Source of the DNA: Gordonia bronchialis DSM 43247 | GTDB lineage: Bacteria > Actinomycetota > Actinomycetes > Mycobacteriales > Mycobacteriaceae | Reading direction: 5' to 3' | Length of the DNA: 64,000 bases | Assembly: GCF_000024785.1 (NCBI RefSeq) | Contig: NC_013441.1 | Coordinates: 310,001-374,000 of the forward strand | In this document: positions 33,606 through 42,667 of the stretch, piece by piece | How the letters are laid out: the number at the start of each line of letters is the position of its first letter | Position numbering within the stretch: the stretch's first letter is position 1 | The notes under the pieces: generated by a model | The model's database searches: none | What the model saw: only the letters and a program-made list of their open reading frames with translations | What the model was told of the DNA's origin: nothing | Program-made: the position numbers and the translations under genes

Positions 33606-34670
33606 TCAGCGCAGTGGCCAGGTGATGTCCACCCGCGACAGCGCCTCGACGTGTCGGGCCGCCCGCCAGATCGGTGTCGTCGTTGGCTGGGTGGCATAGA
33701 GTCCGTGGGCCGCGGACACCACCCGCTCGTACTGCGACGGCCAGCTGATCGTCTCGGCGAGTGCGTCAAGTGTCGACCGACCCCGACCCAGTGCTCTGGT
33801 GATGTGTGCGGGGTCGGGCAGCAGATCCGATTTGTTGGAGTTGCACGACGCGCACGCGAGCACCAGGTTCGTCAGGCCGTCGAGACCCACCCGCGACCAC
33901 GGCAGCACATGATCCACCTGATGCGCGGTGAGATGCTTTGCGCAGTAGAAGCATTCGCGACCGAACGCCTCGGCCAGGGCAGAACCCGGTCGTTCCAGGG
34001 AGATTCGGTCGGCACCGAACAGATGGTGGGCGAGGTCGGGTCCGTCGTCGAGCAGCGTGGCGTTCATGCGTCGCACGTCGTCGACCCAGGCCAGCTGGAA
34101 CGCCGGTTTCACCAGCGGCGCCAGCCGGGCGAGTGTGAAACACACCCCGCCGAACAGTTCGATCCGGTTGCCGTGCGCGAGGATTCGGGATACCGAGTCG
34201 GTGCCGAGCCACGAGTCGTCATACAGGAACGGATGATGCTCGCCGCCCACCCGTTGCAGCAGATCGAGCGGATACCGAACCAGGTTGCGTTTCACCACCA
34301 GCAACTCCGCGGCGTAGGTCTCCGGTGCCCGGGCGGCGGCGGTCTCGATCGGCGTCTCCCGCAACGTCGAGGACGCGACCGCATCCCGAAGTCGCGACAC
34401 CGCAGCGAAAATGACCCCGCGACCATCGGTGGACTGCCGCAACACCTGACCGTCGAGGGGCCGCAGCTGGCGCCAGTACAGATCCATCACGCGGTGCGCG
34501 AGATCGTCGAGATCGATGGCGACCGCCGCGTCGGGGTCGTCGGGAACCGACTCGACAGCCAGATCGAGTAACGCCACCATCACCGCGAGCTTGTACGTTG
34601 CTGTCCGCCGGCCACCCTCGAGCACCGCGACCAGTTGCTGGCCGAGGGTGAGCGGATCCGATGGCGACAC
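33606..34670 (-). CDS. HNH endonuclease domain protein
   Basis: A protein of about 354 residues. The C-terminal third holds an HNH nuclease module: CFYCAKHL, then VDHVLPWSRVGLDGLTNLVL and ACASCNSNKSD, with two CxxC zinc knuckles around the catalytic His/Asn. The N-terminal 230 residues are helical and unrecognised. HNH proteins of this layout occur in restriction and other defence systems as well as housekeeping roles. No methylase or partner gene is adjacent. The GTG at 34670 is a likely start; a TTG at 34691 is possible. Confidence 0.85.
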   Translation of the reverse strand: MSPSDPLTLGQQLVAVLEGGRRTATYKLAVMVALLDLAVESVPDDPDAAVAIDLDDLAHRVMDLYWRQLRPLDGQVLRQSTDGRGVIFAAVSRLRDAVASSTLRETPIETAAARAPETYAAELLVVKRNLVRYPLDLLQRVGGEHHPFLYDDSWLGTDSVSRILAHGNRIELFGGVCFTLARLAPLVKPAFQLAWVDDVRRMNATLLDDGPDLAHHLFGADRISLERPGSALAEAFGRECFYCAKHLTAHQVDHVLPWSRVGLDGLTNLVLACASCNSNKSDLLPDPAHITRALGRGRSTLDALAETISWPSQYERVVSAAHGLYATQPTTTPIWRAARHVEALSRVDITWPLR

Positions 34671-34841
34671 AGGGGGAGTGTATGTCCGCAACGGTCGTCC
34701 TCAGTGGTGTCCGAGGGCAATGTGCCCTCGACGGACCGTGGGAACGACCCTTGTGGACATGACCTCGAGGACCTGTCATCCGAATAGTCGGAAAGCCGCG
34801 ACATCGGCGGTGCCGACCGCGACCGTGCCGCCGTAGCCCGC

Positions 34842-34847
34842 TAGCAT
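34842..34847 (+). promoter_or_regulatory. Candidate -10 box (TAGCAT) for a leaderless gene
   Basis: TAGCAT ends 7 bases before the GTG at 34855, the usual spacing for actinobacterial leaderless transcripts. Confidence 0.4.
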
Positions 34848-34854
34848 CGGCCCC

Positions 34855-35208
34855 GTGAAAACACGGGGAATCACACGGTCGGTCGTCGGGGTCATGATCG
34901 GCGCCGTAGCACTGGCGACATCAGCGATCGGGACAGCAGCATTGGGGACGGGGGAGGCGCACGCCACCACACCGGTGATCGGCAAGTCCTGCTCCTACGC
35001 CGAGAAGAGCAATCTGCGCTACACCGCGTCCGGGACGCCGACGGTTTGCGCCAATGTCGGCAACAGGTACGCCCGGGTGCGCAGCGGCCGCGTCGACCCG
35101 AAGGTGCGTGTTCCGGGCAGCCACTGCACCGGCGGCTACCCGGTCGCGCGGACTCCGCAGGGCAAGGCCGTTCTGTGCGCCGACGGCCGTTGGGTCTCTC
35201 AGGGCTGA
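34855..35208 (+). CDS. Small secreted protein, unknown function
   Basis: A 117-residue protein with a signal peptide (VMIGAVALATSAIGTAALG, cleavage near AHA-TT). The mature part has four Cys, probably two disulfides, and contains GKSCSYAEKSNLRYTASG and TPQGKAVLCADGRWVSQG. It resembles in layout the secreted protein at 52.7 kb: Cys-rich, short, ending in a 'gk..C....RW' segment. The function is unknown. It converges on the acid phosphatase gene with a 10-base overlap. Confidence 0.8.
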   Translation: MKTRGITRSVVGVMIGAVALATSAIGTAALGTGEAHATTPVIGKSCSYAEKSNLRYTASGTPTVCANVGNRYARVRSGRVDPKVRVPGSHCTGGYPVARTPQGKAVLCADGRWVSQG

Positions 35209-36335
35209 GCGGCCAGCGCGGCGGCGAGATCGATGCGCAGCCAACCACCGTCGGCTCCGGTCTGATCGAGCGGGTACCCCGCCGGGATCGCCGTCCGCGT
35301 GAGAATCGCCAGGCGTTGCGCGTCGGACAGACTGGGGAACCGCGACTTCAGCAGGGCTGCCGCCGACGCCGGGATGGCGTTGCGCTGTCCCGGCGCGATC
35401 CGGCCGAACCCGAAGGTCATCATCCCGCGGTGCTCGCTCACTGCTTCGCTTCGCGAGAGATAGGCCCGATCACCGGCGATGAATCGCGCCAGCGGCATGC
35501 CGACCGCCCGCTCGAGCTGACTGCGCAACTGGGCGCCGGCCTGGCCGATGAGACGCGCGAACCCGGGATCGGTCAGCCGGGCGGCGACCATGTCCATCGC
35601 CATCAGCCGACCGCTCATCACGTCCAGCGGGTAGTGCACGCCGAGGACCATGCGGCTGCGGCCGATCTCGCCGGCGCGGGCGATGAGTTGCGGTCCGAGT
35701 TCGGGCAGCCAGTAGGCCAGCAGTGCGCCCTTCCAGTATCCCTGCGCCGAGTGGCCCGACGGGTAGGAACCGTTGTTGCGCAACTGGTCGTACAGCCGTC
35801 CACCGGGCCGGTCGTAGCGTCGGATGCTGTTTGGCGCCACCACGAACGGGCGCGGGTTGTTGAAGTACTCCTTCTCCAGCAGGGTGGTGCCCAGCGGCAG
35901 GCTGACGCGTCCGGTCTCGCCCTTGAGCAGCGCGGCGACCTTGGGTAGCTGGCCGCCGGCCAGCAGTCGCCGGAAGGTGGCGCCGAGCCGGGCGCCCAAC
36001 GCCATCGACAACGATTCGAGCCGGTCGTCGTAATTGATGTCGATGGCATCTTCCCGTAGCGCGGGAGTCGCGGAGTTGTTGGTGCGCTGCACGATCCGCA
36101 GATTCTGGGCGATGATGTCGGGTCGGTGGGCGCGCAGGTCGGCGAATCCGTCGAGCAGCGGGATGTAGGTTCCGCCGGGCGGGATGTCGGAGGGATATGG
36201 CCCGACGAGTTCGGCGGTGCTGAACCGGCTCGGGGCGGCCACCGGCGCGGCCGTCGCGGTACCGCCGAGCGGTGCGACGACGGCGACGACCGCCAAGAGG
36301 GACACGATGAGCAGCCGGACACGCGAGATCACCAT
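35199..36335 (-). CDS. Secreted PAP2/class A-type acid phosphatase
   Basis: A 378-residue protein with a signal peptide (LLIVSLLAVVAVVAPLGG). The catalytic motifs of the PAP2 superfamily are present: GSYPSGHSAQGY and, further on, GRSRMVLGVHYPLDVMSG. Secreted relatives are non-specific acid phosphatases or vanadium haloperoxidase-like enzymes acting outside the membrane. The first motif (usually KxxxxxxRP) is represented by the RRYDRPGG region. The ATG at 36335 is the start. Confidence 0.88.
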   Translation of the reverse strand: MVISRVRLLIVSLLAVVAVVAPLGGTATAAPVAAPSRFSTAELVGPYPSDIPPGGTYIPLLDGFADLRAHRPDIIAQNLRIVQRTNNSATPALREDAIDINYDDRLESLSMALGARLGATFRRLLAGGQLPKVAALLKGETGRVSLPLGTTLLEKEYFNNPRPFVVAPNSIRRYDRPGGRLYDQLRNNGSYPSGHSAQGYWKGALLAYWLPELGPQLIARAGEIGRSRMVLGVHYPLDVMSGRLMAMDMVAARLTDPGFARLIGQAGAQLRSQLERAVGMPLARFIAGDRAYLSRSEAVSEHRGMMTFGFGRIAPGQRNAIPASAAALLKSRFPSLSDAQRLAILTRTAIPAGYPLDQTGADGGWLRIDLAAALAAQP

Positions 36336-36405
36336 GACCGATGATCCTTCCGCCCGGCGACCCCGGACACAAGTCCCACCCCCAAGAGTTCAACCAAGCC
36401 AACCG

Positions 36406-37134
36406 CTACGACGCCGCGGATATCCCGTCGGGGCCCTCGCGACGGGCGAGTCGTCCGAACAGTCCGCCGTCGCCGAAGTCGGGATCATCTTCGACGTCCT
36501 CGTCGAGCTCCTCGTCCAGCGCGTCGTAGTCGTCGAGATCGTCGTCCTCATCGAAGTCCTCATCGAGTGCGAGGAACCGCAGTGCCGCGTAGATCTGCCG
36601 ACTGGTCGCTTCCCAACGGCCGAGTTGCTCGCGGCTCAGTTCCACGTCCTCGGGGCCGTCCGATGTCGCGGAGTGCCGACGCCAGGACAGGCATTGCATC
36701 ATGCAGAAGTCGTGCAGTTCCAGGATCTTGCCGGCGTCGAATCCGCAGATCCGCGCCACCTCGGCGTCGCTGAGTGAATCGGCCTCGGGATCGAGCGCGA
36801 CGATCGTGGCCAGTTCGTCGGGCATCTCCCGCGGCTCGGTGGGCTCCTCGGCGGGTCCCTCGAGCAGCGCGATGATGCCGGGTGCCTCGTCGGTCAGGAA
36901 CACCCGCCAATTCGCCAGGGCCGATTCGAGATTGCGGGCGTGAAAGACCGCCGACTCGAGGACGAGTCGGGCATTGACATGGATGCCGCGGGTCTCCAGC
37001 GTGATGAAGGGGTGGGTGCCACGTTGCTCGGCGATGATCTGGTTGGTGTAGGCGAGGCTCGGATTCCGCCGGGCCAGCGGTGCGAACAGTTCGATCCGCG
37101 GCGCATCGCGATGCACATGCAGCCACGACGGCAC
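36406..37134 (-). CDS. CesT/YbjN-type chaperone-like domain protein with acidic tail
   Basis: A protein of 242 residues from a GTG at 37134. The N-terminal part (IELFAPLARRNPSLAYTNQI; later NLESALANWRVFL) matches the CesT/YbjN peptide-binding chaperone-like domain, also found in the larger protein at 43.9-45.2 kb. The C-terminus is extremely acidic (DEDFDEDDDLDDYDALDEEL). In-frame homology-like sequence continues upstream of 37134 to about 37230 with no ATG, GTG or TTG, so the N-terminus may be longer with an unusual start, or the 5' end may be damaged. Confidence 0.7.
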   Translation of the reverse strand: MPSWLHVHRDAPRIELFAPLARRNPSLAYTNQIIAEQRGTHPFITLETRGIHVNARLVLESAVFHARNLESALANWRVFLTDEAPGIIALLEGPAEEPTEPREMPDELATIVALDPEADSLSDAEVARICGFDAGKILELHDFCMMQCLSWRRHSATSDGPEDVELSREQLGRWEATSRQIYAALRFLALDEDFDEDDDLDDYDALDEELDEDVEDDPDFGDGGLFGRLARREGPDGISAAS

Positions 37135-37352
37135 CGGCTCGGTGGGGAGGCGGAGGTCGTTGTCGCCCGGGTCGAGATCGACCGGCTCCCCGGCGAGCTC
37201 TTCGATCGCGCCGACGGCGAGCGCGCGCAGGTGCTGCTGACAGCATTATCGTCGTCAGCACCGACAGGCCGGAACCGTTCTATCGATCGTCGATCGATGA
37301 GACGACTGGGAACCCCGGCCACCCGCCGCATACACGCGCTATCGTCACAGAC

Positions 37353-37736
37353 ATGATCGACCATCTCGGCCTCCAATGCGCCGACCCGGAGGCCGCGATC
37401 GCGTTCTACACCCGGGTGTTCACAGCGCTCGGTGTGCGTGAGGCGATGCGCGTCGTTCGTCCGGAGGGTGCGTTGCTCGCGGTCGGCGGATCGGACGGAT
37501 TCCCGAAGCTGTGGTTCGGTCCGCTGGTCGATCACGGCGTCCGCCCGGTGCATCTCGCGTTGACCGCGCCGAGCCGGGAAGCCGTCGACGACGTGCACCG
37601 TGCTGCCGTCGAAGCCGGCGCGGAGATCCTGCACGAACCTCGCGTGTGGCCCGAGTATCACCCAGGCTATTACGCTGTCTTTCTTCGTGATCCGGACGGC
37701 AACAACGTCGAAGCCGTCCATCACACCTTCGATTGA
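37353..37736 (+). CDS. Glyoxalase/VOC-family protein
   Basis: A 127-residue vicinal oxygen chelate protein. IDHLGLQCADPEAAIAFYTR opens it, and the C-terminal AVFLRDPDGNNVEAVHH holds the metal-binding Glu and the family's DPDGN turn; His3 area supplies another ligand. The substrate is unknown; relatives are isomerases, dioxygenases or resistance proteins. The start has TATCGT seven bases upstream, a candidate leaderless promoter. The next gene starts 10 bases after its stop. Confidence 0.9.
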   Translation: MIDHLGLQCADPEAAIAFYTRVFTALGVREAMRVVRPEGALLAVGGSDGFPKLWFGPLVDHGVRPVHLALTAPSREAVDDVHRAAVEAGAEILHEPRVWPEYHPGYYAVFLRDPDGNNVEAVHHTFD

Positions 37737-37746
37737 CGGGGTCTTC

Positions 37747-38358
37747 ATGAACGACGACGAGATCTTCGCCGCGATCGCCGACGAACGGCGGACCCTCGCC
37801 GACCAGGTGAGCACCCTCACCGACGAGCAGTGGGCCACGCCGTCGCTGTGCGTGGAGTGGACGTGTCGTGACGTGCTGGCGCACCTGGTGGTTCCGCTGG
37901 TGGTGTCGATCCCGGCGTTCGGGTGGGCGATGATCAAGGCGCGTGGCAACTTCGACCGGGCCAACCTGATCACCACCGCCGACGTCGCCAAACGCCACGA
38001 CGATCTCCCGAAGATATTGCGCGACAAGGCAAACAAGCGTTTCACCCCACCGGGGTACGGACCGGCGGCCCCCCTCACCGACATCGTGATACACGGGCTC
38101 GACATCCGACGTCCGCTCGGGTTGTCGGCCGGCTTCGCCCCGGACATCGCGCGCGTGGTCCTTGATTTCGTGACCGACAAGGGTGGCGCCCCGATCGTCA
38201 AGCGAGCGCGAGTGCGGTGGAGCGCCACCGATCTCGACTGGAGCCACGGGGACGGTCCCACCGTCGAGGGTCCGGCCGAGTCCCTGATGCTCGTCCTGTC
38301 CGGGCGTGATGCCGGGTTGCCGGAACTGCGCGGTGACGGCGTCGCGCACCTCGGCTGA
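37747..38358 (+). CDS. Maleylpyruvate isomerase/DinB-like family protein
   Basis: A 203-residue four-helix-bundle protein of the TIGR03083 type. The N-terminal helix (FAAIADERRTLADQVSTL) is followed by WATPSLCVEWTCRDVLAHLV, whose Cys-W-x-x-x-D-x-x-x-H pattern is characteristic. Some members are mycothiol-dependent isomerases; most are uncharacterised. It is probably co-transcribed with the VOC gene just upstream. Confidence 0.88.
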   Translation: MNDDEIFAAIADERRTLADQVSTLTDEQWATPSLCVEWTCRDVLAHLVVPLVVSIPAFGWAMIKARGNFDRANLITTADVAKRHDDLPKILRDKANKRFTPPGYGPAAPLTDIVIHGLDIRRPLGLSAGFAPDIARVVLDFVTDKGGAPIVKRARVRWSATDLDWSHGDGPTVEGPAESLMLVLSGRDAGLPELRGDGVAHLG

Positions 38359-38514
38359 GCGGATTCGATTCCGATTGCGTAGCGATACGACGCGTGAGTA
38401 GTCGCCTCGGCTGGAAGTGAGTGGCCGCCTTCGCATGCCCGCCGGGCTCGCTCGGAGGATCGTCGGGTCCGGGGAGCACCTATCGCTGTCCACACCGATG
38501 AGAAGGAGACAAGC

Positions 38515-38934
38515 ATGGCCACCACAAGATTCAGCATCCGACTCGGGCTGACCACGGCTGTAGCAGCCGCCGTCGTCGCCGGTGGACTGGTCGGCGCGGG
38601 GCCGTCGGCCGCCGTGGTCAAAGACCTTGCGGTGTCACCGGCGATGGGCGGCAAATACGGCACCGGATGCACCTACAAGGTCACGGTAACCGCTATCTGG
38701 GGCAATCCGACCGCCGTGATCTTCGAGGATTTCACCGAGAACCGTGTCCTGGGTACCTCCTCGATCGTCGACAGCAAGGCCAGCGCCTCGTGGAAGCCCC
38801 AGCGAACCGGCAAGCACCTCATCGTCGCCCGACTGGCGGCACCGGCCGACGGTGTCGTGGGCAACGTGGCGTCGACGGTGGTCACCGTGGCCGGCAAGGG
38901 CGTGGACCTGCAGAGCGTGTGCCCGGTGTTCTGA
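38515..38934 (+). CDS. Secreted immunoglobulin-like protein, unknown function
   Basis: A 139-residue protein with a signal peptide (TTAVAAAVVAGGLVGAGPS). The mature part looks like an all-beta sandwich of about 110 residues with two Cys, one near the start (TGCTYKVTVTAI) and one at the end (LQSVCPVF), which could form a disulfide. AGAAGGAGA is a good ribosome site. I recognise no named family. Confidence 0.8.
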   Translation: MATTRFSIRLGLTTAVAAAVVAGGLVGAGPSAAVVKDLAVSPAMGGKYGTGCTYKVTVTAIWGNPTAVIFEDFTENRVLGTSSIVDSKASASWKPQRTGKHLIVARLAAPADGVVGNVASTVVTVAGKGVDLQSVCPVF

Positions 38935-38958
38935 CCCGTCCGCTGATACCCGCGTGAA

Positions 38959-40044
38959 TCATTCGAAATCGACGGTGATCTCGTCCGAGTCCGGGGTGGC
39001 CTGGCAGGTCAGGATATAACCGTCGGCGGCGTCCTCGGGTTCCAGCGCGATACCGTCACCGCCGGCTACCGACCCCGACGTCAATCGCGCGACACACGAT
39101 CCGCAGTCGCCCTCGCGGCAGGAGTATGGGGCATCGACGCCGCCGGCCAGCATGGCGTCGAGGAGCCGCGTGGCCGTCGAGCACTCGACACGGTGAGTGA
39201 CGCCGTCGAGTTCCACCGTCACAGTGGCGGTTTCGGTCGACGAGGCGGTATCGGGCAACGCCTCCAGCGTGAACGGATCGCCGGTCAGCGATACATACCG
39301 CTCGACGTGGAGGTTGTGCCGGTCGATCCCGGTGTCGCGCACAGTGTTCTCGACCAGATCCATGAACGGTGCCGGGCCGCACACGAAGGCTTCGTCGGGC
39401 GCCGCGATGTCGCAGTGCTGCAGCAGGTCCTGCGCCGACGGTAGGCCGCGTTCGGTCTCGAGCCAGTGTTCGATGCGCAGCCGTCGCCCGTATCGCTCGG
39501 CGAGTGCGGCGAGCTGATCATCGAAGATGATCGACGTTCGGTCGCGATTCGCGTAGAACAGCGTCACCGTGCTGTCATGCTGTGCCAGAGCCGATTTCGC
39601 AATCGACATGATCGGCGTGATACCGCTGCCGGCGGCGAAGAGATGCAGGTCGCGGTTCCAGTCGTGCGGCGTGAACAGGCCCGACGGCGGCAGAAGGTGG
39701 ATTGTCATGCCCGCTTCGGCGTTGTCGCACAACCAGTTCGACCCGTATCCGGCGACGGTGCGCTTGACCGTGATCGCCGGCACGGCGTCGAGGCCGAGAG
39801 AGGTGGACAGCGAGTAACTGCGCGCCACCGAACCGGTGAGGTCACTCGGTATCCGCAGGGTGACGAACTGCCCGGGCAGGTAGTGCTCGTCACCCGGCCA
39901 CGACAACATGATCGTACGGGCGTCGGGGGTCTCGTCACGCACGCCGACGATGATGGCGTCGACGCCGAGTGTCCGGCGTCCCGTGTCTGCCGACGTCACG
40001 GTCACGATGTCGCCTTCCCGGACATCGGCAACGCGCGGTACCAC
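38959..40044 (-). CDS. Ferredoxin-NAD(P) reductase with C-terminal [2Fe-2S] domain (KshB-like)
   Basis: A 361-residue flavoprotein: an FAD domain with RSYSLST, an NAD(P) domain with AAGSGITPIMSI and FVCGPAPFM, and a plant-type ferredoxin domain with CREGDCGSC and a fourth Cys in LTCQ. That order matches reductases of Rieske oxygenases, including KshB (Rv3571) and phenylacetate/alkane relatives. The oxygenase partner is not in the window. The GTG at 40044 overlaps the upstream TetR gene. Confidence 0.9.
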   Translation of the reverse strand: MVPRVADVREGDIVTVTSADTGRRTLGVDAIIVGVRDETPDARTIMLSWPGDEHYLPGQFVTLRIPSDLTGSVARSYSLSTSLGLDAVPAITVKRTVAGYGSNWLCDNAEAGMTIHLLPPSGLFTPHDWNRDLHLFAAGSGITPIMSIAKSALAQHDSTVTLFYANRDRTSIIFDDQLAALAERYGRRLRIEHWLETERGLPSAQDLLQHCDIAAPDEAFVCGPAPFMDLVENTVRDTGIDRHNLHVERYVSLTGDPFTLEALPDTASSTETATVTVELDGVTHRVECSTATRLLDAMLAGGVDAPYSCREGDCGSCVARLTSGSVAGGDGIALEPEDAADGYILTCQATPDSDEITVDFE

Positions 40045-40420
40045 AACTGCCCCAACGCGGTTCCGAGTTCCGCGATCTCCTCACGCCGCGGGGTGCTGGA
40101 CGGCAGACCGACGTGGACGTAAGCCATCTGCTCAGTGGCGCAACCGAGGGTCTCGGCCAGCATGTGCTGGGTTTGAGCGCGGCGAGGAATACGTCGTCGA
40201 GCCCGGTGAAATGCCGGTAGAAGTTTCCCTGCGCCGTATTGGCCCGATGGGTTATGTCGGAGATCCGGGTTCGGGTGTATCCGTACTCGGTGAAGCACTC
40301 CTCGGCGGCGCGAATCAGCTTGTCGCGGGTTTGTTCTCCGCGTCGATTGGGACGTTTGGGTGCACCGGTGTCCTCGACGAGGCCGGCGGCACTGTAGACG
40401 GCGTCGATTCCGTCGGTCAT
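40002..40420 (-). pseudogene. TetR-family regulator, frameshifted and short
   Basis: From an ATG at 40420 the frame encodes a normal TetR DNA-binding domain (QTRDKLIRAAEECFTEYGYT; ISDITHRANTAQGNFYRHF). At about 40169-40174 the frame is lost in AAACCC; one more base gives a second frame with TQHMLAETLGCATEQMAYVH and a stop at 40002. Even repaired, the protein has about 140 residues rather than 190-200, so the ligand domain is truncated. It presumably controlled the downstream reductase, whose start it overlaps by 43 bases. Confidence 0.8.
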
Positions 40421-40446
40421 CGATACTCCTTCGGTTCGTCGGGCGA

Positions 40447-41352
40447 TCAGGCGGGGAGTGCGTGGCGGTGGACCAGTGGCGCCAGAGGATGGTCCGGCGA
40501 GACGTTGGCGGGCAGGTAGCCGAGCAGTTCGTCGACGTACGGGTCCGACGTCGCGGCACCGGCCGCGGAGTCACCCGCATACACGGTGCCGGTGTGACCG
40601 TCGACGGTGACCGTCTGCCCGGCAAGCGATTCCGTGAGGCCGACGCCGCATCCGACGACGCAGGGCAACCCGATCTCGCGGCACACCAGAGCGGCGTGTG
40701 AGGTGGTGCCACCCACCTCGGTGACCACGGCGACGGAATCGAACATGGCGGGTACGTCAGCGGGAGAGGTGGACAGACGCACCAGGATCACCTTCTCGCC
40801 GTTCGCGGCGGCCTCACAGGCGGCGTCGGTGTCGGTGTAGACCACGCCCACCGCGACGCCGGGGCTCGCCCCGGTTCCGCCGGCAAGCACCTCGGCGCCG
40901 CCGGTCACCGATGATTCGGTGGTCAGGGTGCGCGCATGGTCGGCGCTGATCCGAGTGAAGGCGTCAGCGGGTTCGATGAGTCCCTCCCGCACCAGGTCGA
41001 CGGCGATGCGAACGGCCGCCCGCGCCGAGCGCTTCCCGGCCCGGCACTGCAGCATGTAGAGCCTACCGCTCTCCACGGTGAACTCGATGTCGACGAGGTC
41101 GCGATGCTCGCGCTCCAGCAGGTTCGCCACGGCCTCGAGTTGAGGATAGAGATCTGGTGCGTGGGAACCGAATTCGCGGATGGACTCCGGCGTCCGTTCA
41201 CCCGACACCACGTCCTCGCCCTGGGCGCAGCCCAACCACTCGCCGAACAACACATGCTCGCCGGTGCTCGGATCCCGGCTGAACGCCACCCCCGTGCCCG
41301 ACGCGTCGTCGCGGTTGCCGAACACCATCGCCTGGATGGTGACGGCCGTCCC
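40447..41352 (-). pseudogene. ppdK: Pyruvate phosphate dikinase (short, PpdK-type), 5'-truncated
   Basis: The frame reads GTAVTIQAMVFGN and GTGVAFSRDPSTGEHVLFGEWL, then a phosphohistidine swivel domain with GGTTSHAALVCREIGLPC. That is the second half of the short PpdK found in Mycobacteriales (Rv1127c is about 490 residues). The ATP-grasp N-terminal part is missing: upstream of about 41360 the DNA belongs to the pRiA4b-like gene. An internal ATG at 41328 could still yield 293 residues, but without the full ATP-binding domain. Confidence 0.8.
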
Positions 41353-42650
41353 GCCGCCCGCACCGAGTCCGTGGCGGACAGGACGAGCAACGTGTCGAAG
41401 AGGTTGTCGCCGACGGCGTAGACCGTTTGGTAGGGGACCGGCGCCCCGGTGCGTTGTCGCCAGCCGAGTTCGGTGAGGAAGGTGGCGACCAGATCCATCG
41501 GGACCCGACGGTCGGGGGAGGTGATCGCGGAGAACAATAGCATCAGCCTGCCGTCGAGATCGAAGTTCTCCTCGCTGTCGGGCACCATGCGCTGCGCCAA
41601 GAATCCGGCGAGGGCCACCGGGTCGTCCATCACCGCGGTGGCCGCGCGGGTCCGGCGCAGGGCACCCTTGTACTTGCGGAGCAACCCGAGGGGTCGCAGC
41701 GACTCACGAAAGGTCAGCAGCGGCGCGCTCTCCACCTCAGGGTTCTCGGTGCCGATCCAGTCCCGCATCGTCGGCACCACTTCGCTCGCGGCCACGACGT
41801 CGTCCGGGGTGAGGTCGCCGGCGGACGTGAGGGGTAGACCGTCGTCGCCGGCGCGCTGCAGGAACCAGGTGAACGGTCGGACCGCCGCGGTCAGGTCCTC
41901 GGCGCTGACACGGGGTGGGCCGTCGGCGAGACGCCGAACACGCTGCGCGAGTTCGCCGGAAGTCCGCCGGCGCAGCAACCGGTGCAAAACACTGAGCAGA
42001 CGTGGATGCCGGCCAGTCGCGGCGAGGATGGTGAGTGGATCGGCGAGTGCCGCGTTGACCTCGTCGACGTCGAAATGTGCGGGATCGTCGAGCATTTCGG
42101 CCAGGCGTTCTGCGTCGGTGATGCCGCCGGAATTCTCGGGCGGTGCGGCACGTCCACCGTCGATGCACTGTGCACGCGGGGCGTCGGCGGGCAGCGGTTG
42201 GACCGCTTCGAGGATGAGGGTGTGGGCCCAGCAATCGTCGTAGTCGTGCACATAGCTCAGGGTGTCGCCGGGTTCGTGCATCGTCTCATCGATCTGCACG
42301 TCGTAGGTGGGTGCGCCGTCCTCGCCGCTGCTGACGACGTCGTGGGGGCACAGGAACACTTCACTCGCACGGTCAAAGGGGTTGCCACCCAGGGCAAAGC
42401 GGTGCAGATGCGAGTCTGTCCACCCGAAGGACGCCTGGATGATCTCGTGGATGGCGTCCAGGGTGAGGTCGGAGCGCAGCTGTAGCCGGCGCCAGATCGG
42501 CGGCTCGGCGCCGTCGAGGTCGATGCGGACGCGCAGGTGCATCGGCCTTGGAAGAGGCGGCTTGCGCAGCGCCGGACGCGGAGTCTGCAGCGCCGCCGCG
42601 ATTGCGTCGAACTTCCGGCGGATCTCGTCGTCGGATGGAGGAGTGTCCAC
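40923..42650 (-). CDS. pRiA4b ORF-3-like protein with out-of-frame tail from ppdK
   Basis: Residues 1 to about 425 form a plasmid pRiA4b ORF-3/IS1096 TnpR-like protein. The diagnostic region is LRVRIDLDGAEPPIWRRLQL, then ASFGWTDSHLHRFALGG and DETMHEPGDTLSYVHDY. The frame then enters the ppdK fragment out of frame (from about 41375) and continues for 150 meaningless residues to a stop at 40923. The function of the family is unknown. It is 17 bases downstream of the Hsp70-like gene, so they form an operon. The GTG at 42650 is the start. Confidence 0.8.
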   Translation of the reverse strand: MDTPPSDDEIRRKFDAIAAALQTPRPALRKPPLPRPMHLRVRIDLDGAEPPIWRRLQLRSDLTLDAIHEIIQASFGWTDSHLHRFALGGNPFDRASEVFLCPHDVVSSGEDGAPTYDVQIDETMHEPGDTLSYVHDYDDCWAHTLILEAVQPLPADAPRAQCIDGGRAAPPENSGGITDAERLAEMLDDPAHFDVDEVNAALADPLTILAATGRHPRLLSVLHRLLRRRTSGELAQRVRRLADGPPRVSAEDLTAAVRPFTWFLQRAGDDGLPLTSAGDLTPDDVVAASEVVPTMRDWIGTENPEVESAPLLTFRESLRPLGLLRKYKGALRRTRAATAVMDDPVALAGFLAQRMVPDSEENFDLDGRLMLLFSAITSPDRRVPMDLVATFLTELGWRQRTGAPVPYQTVYAVGDNLFDTLLVLSATDSVRAAGRPSPSRRWCSATATTRRARGWRSAGIRAPASMCCSASGWAAPRARTWCRVNGRRSPSANSVPTHQISILNSRPWRTCWSASIATSSTSSSPWRAVGSTCCSAGPGSARRGRPFASPSTWCGRDSSNPLTPSLGSAPTMRAP

Positions 42651-42667
42651 CGGGCGACCCTATCCAG

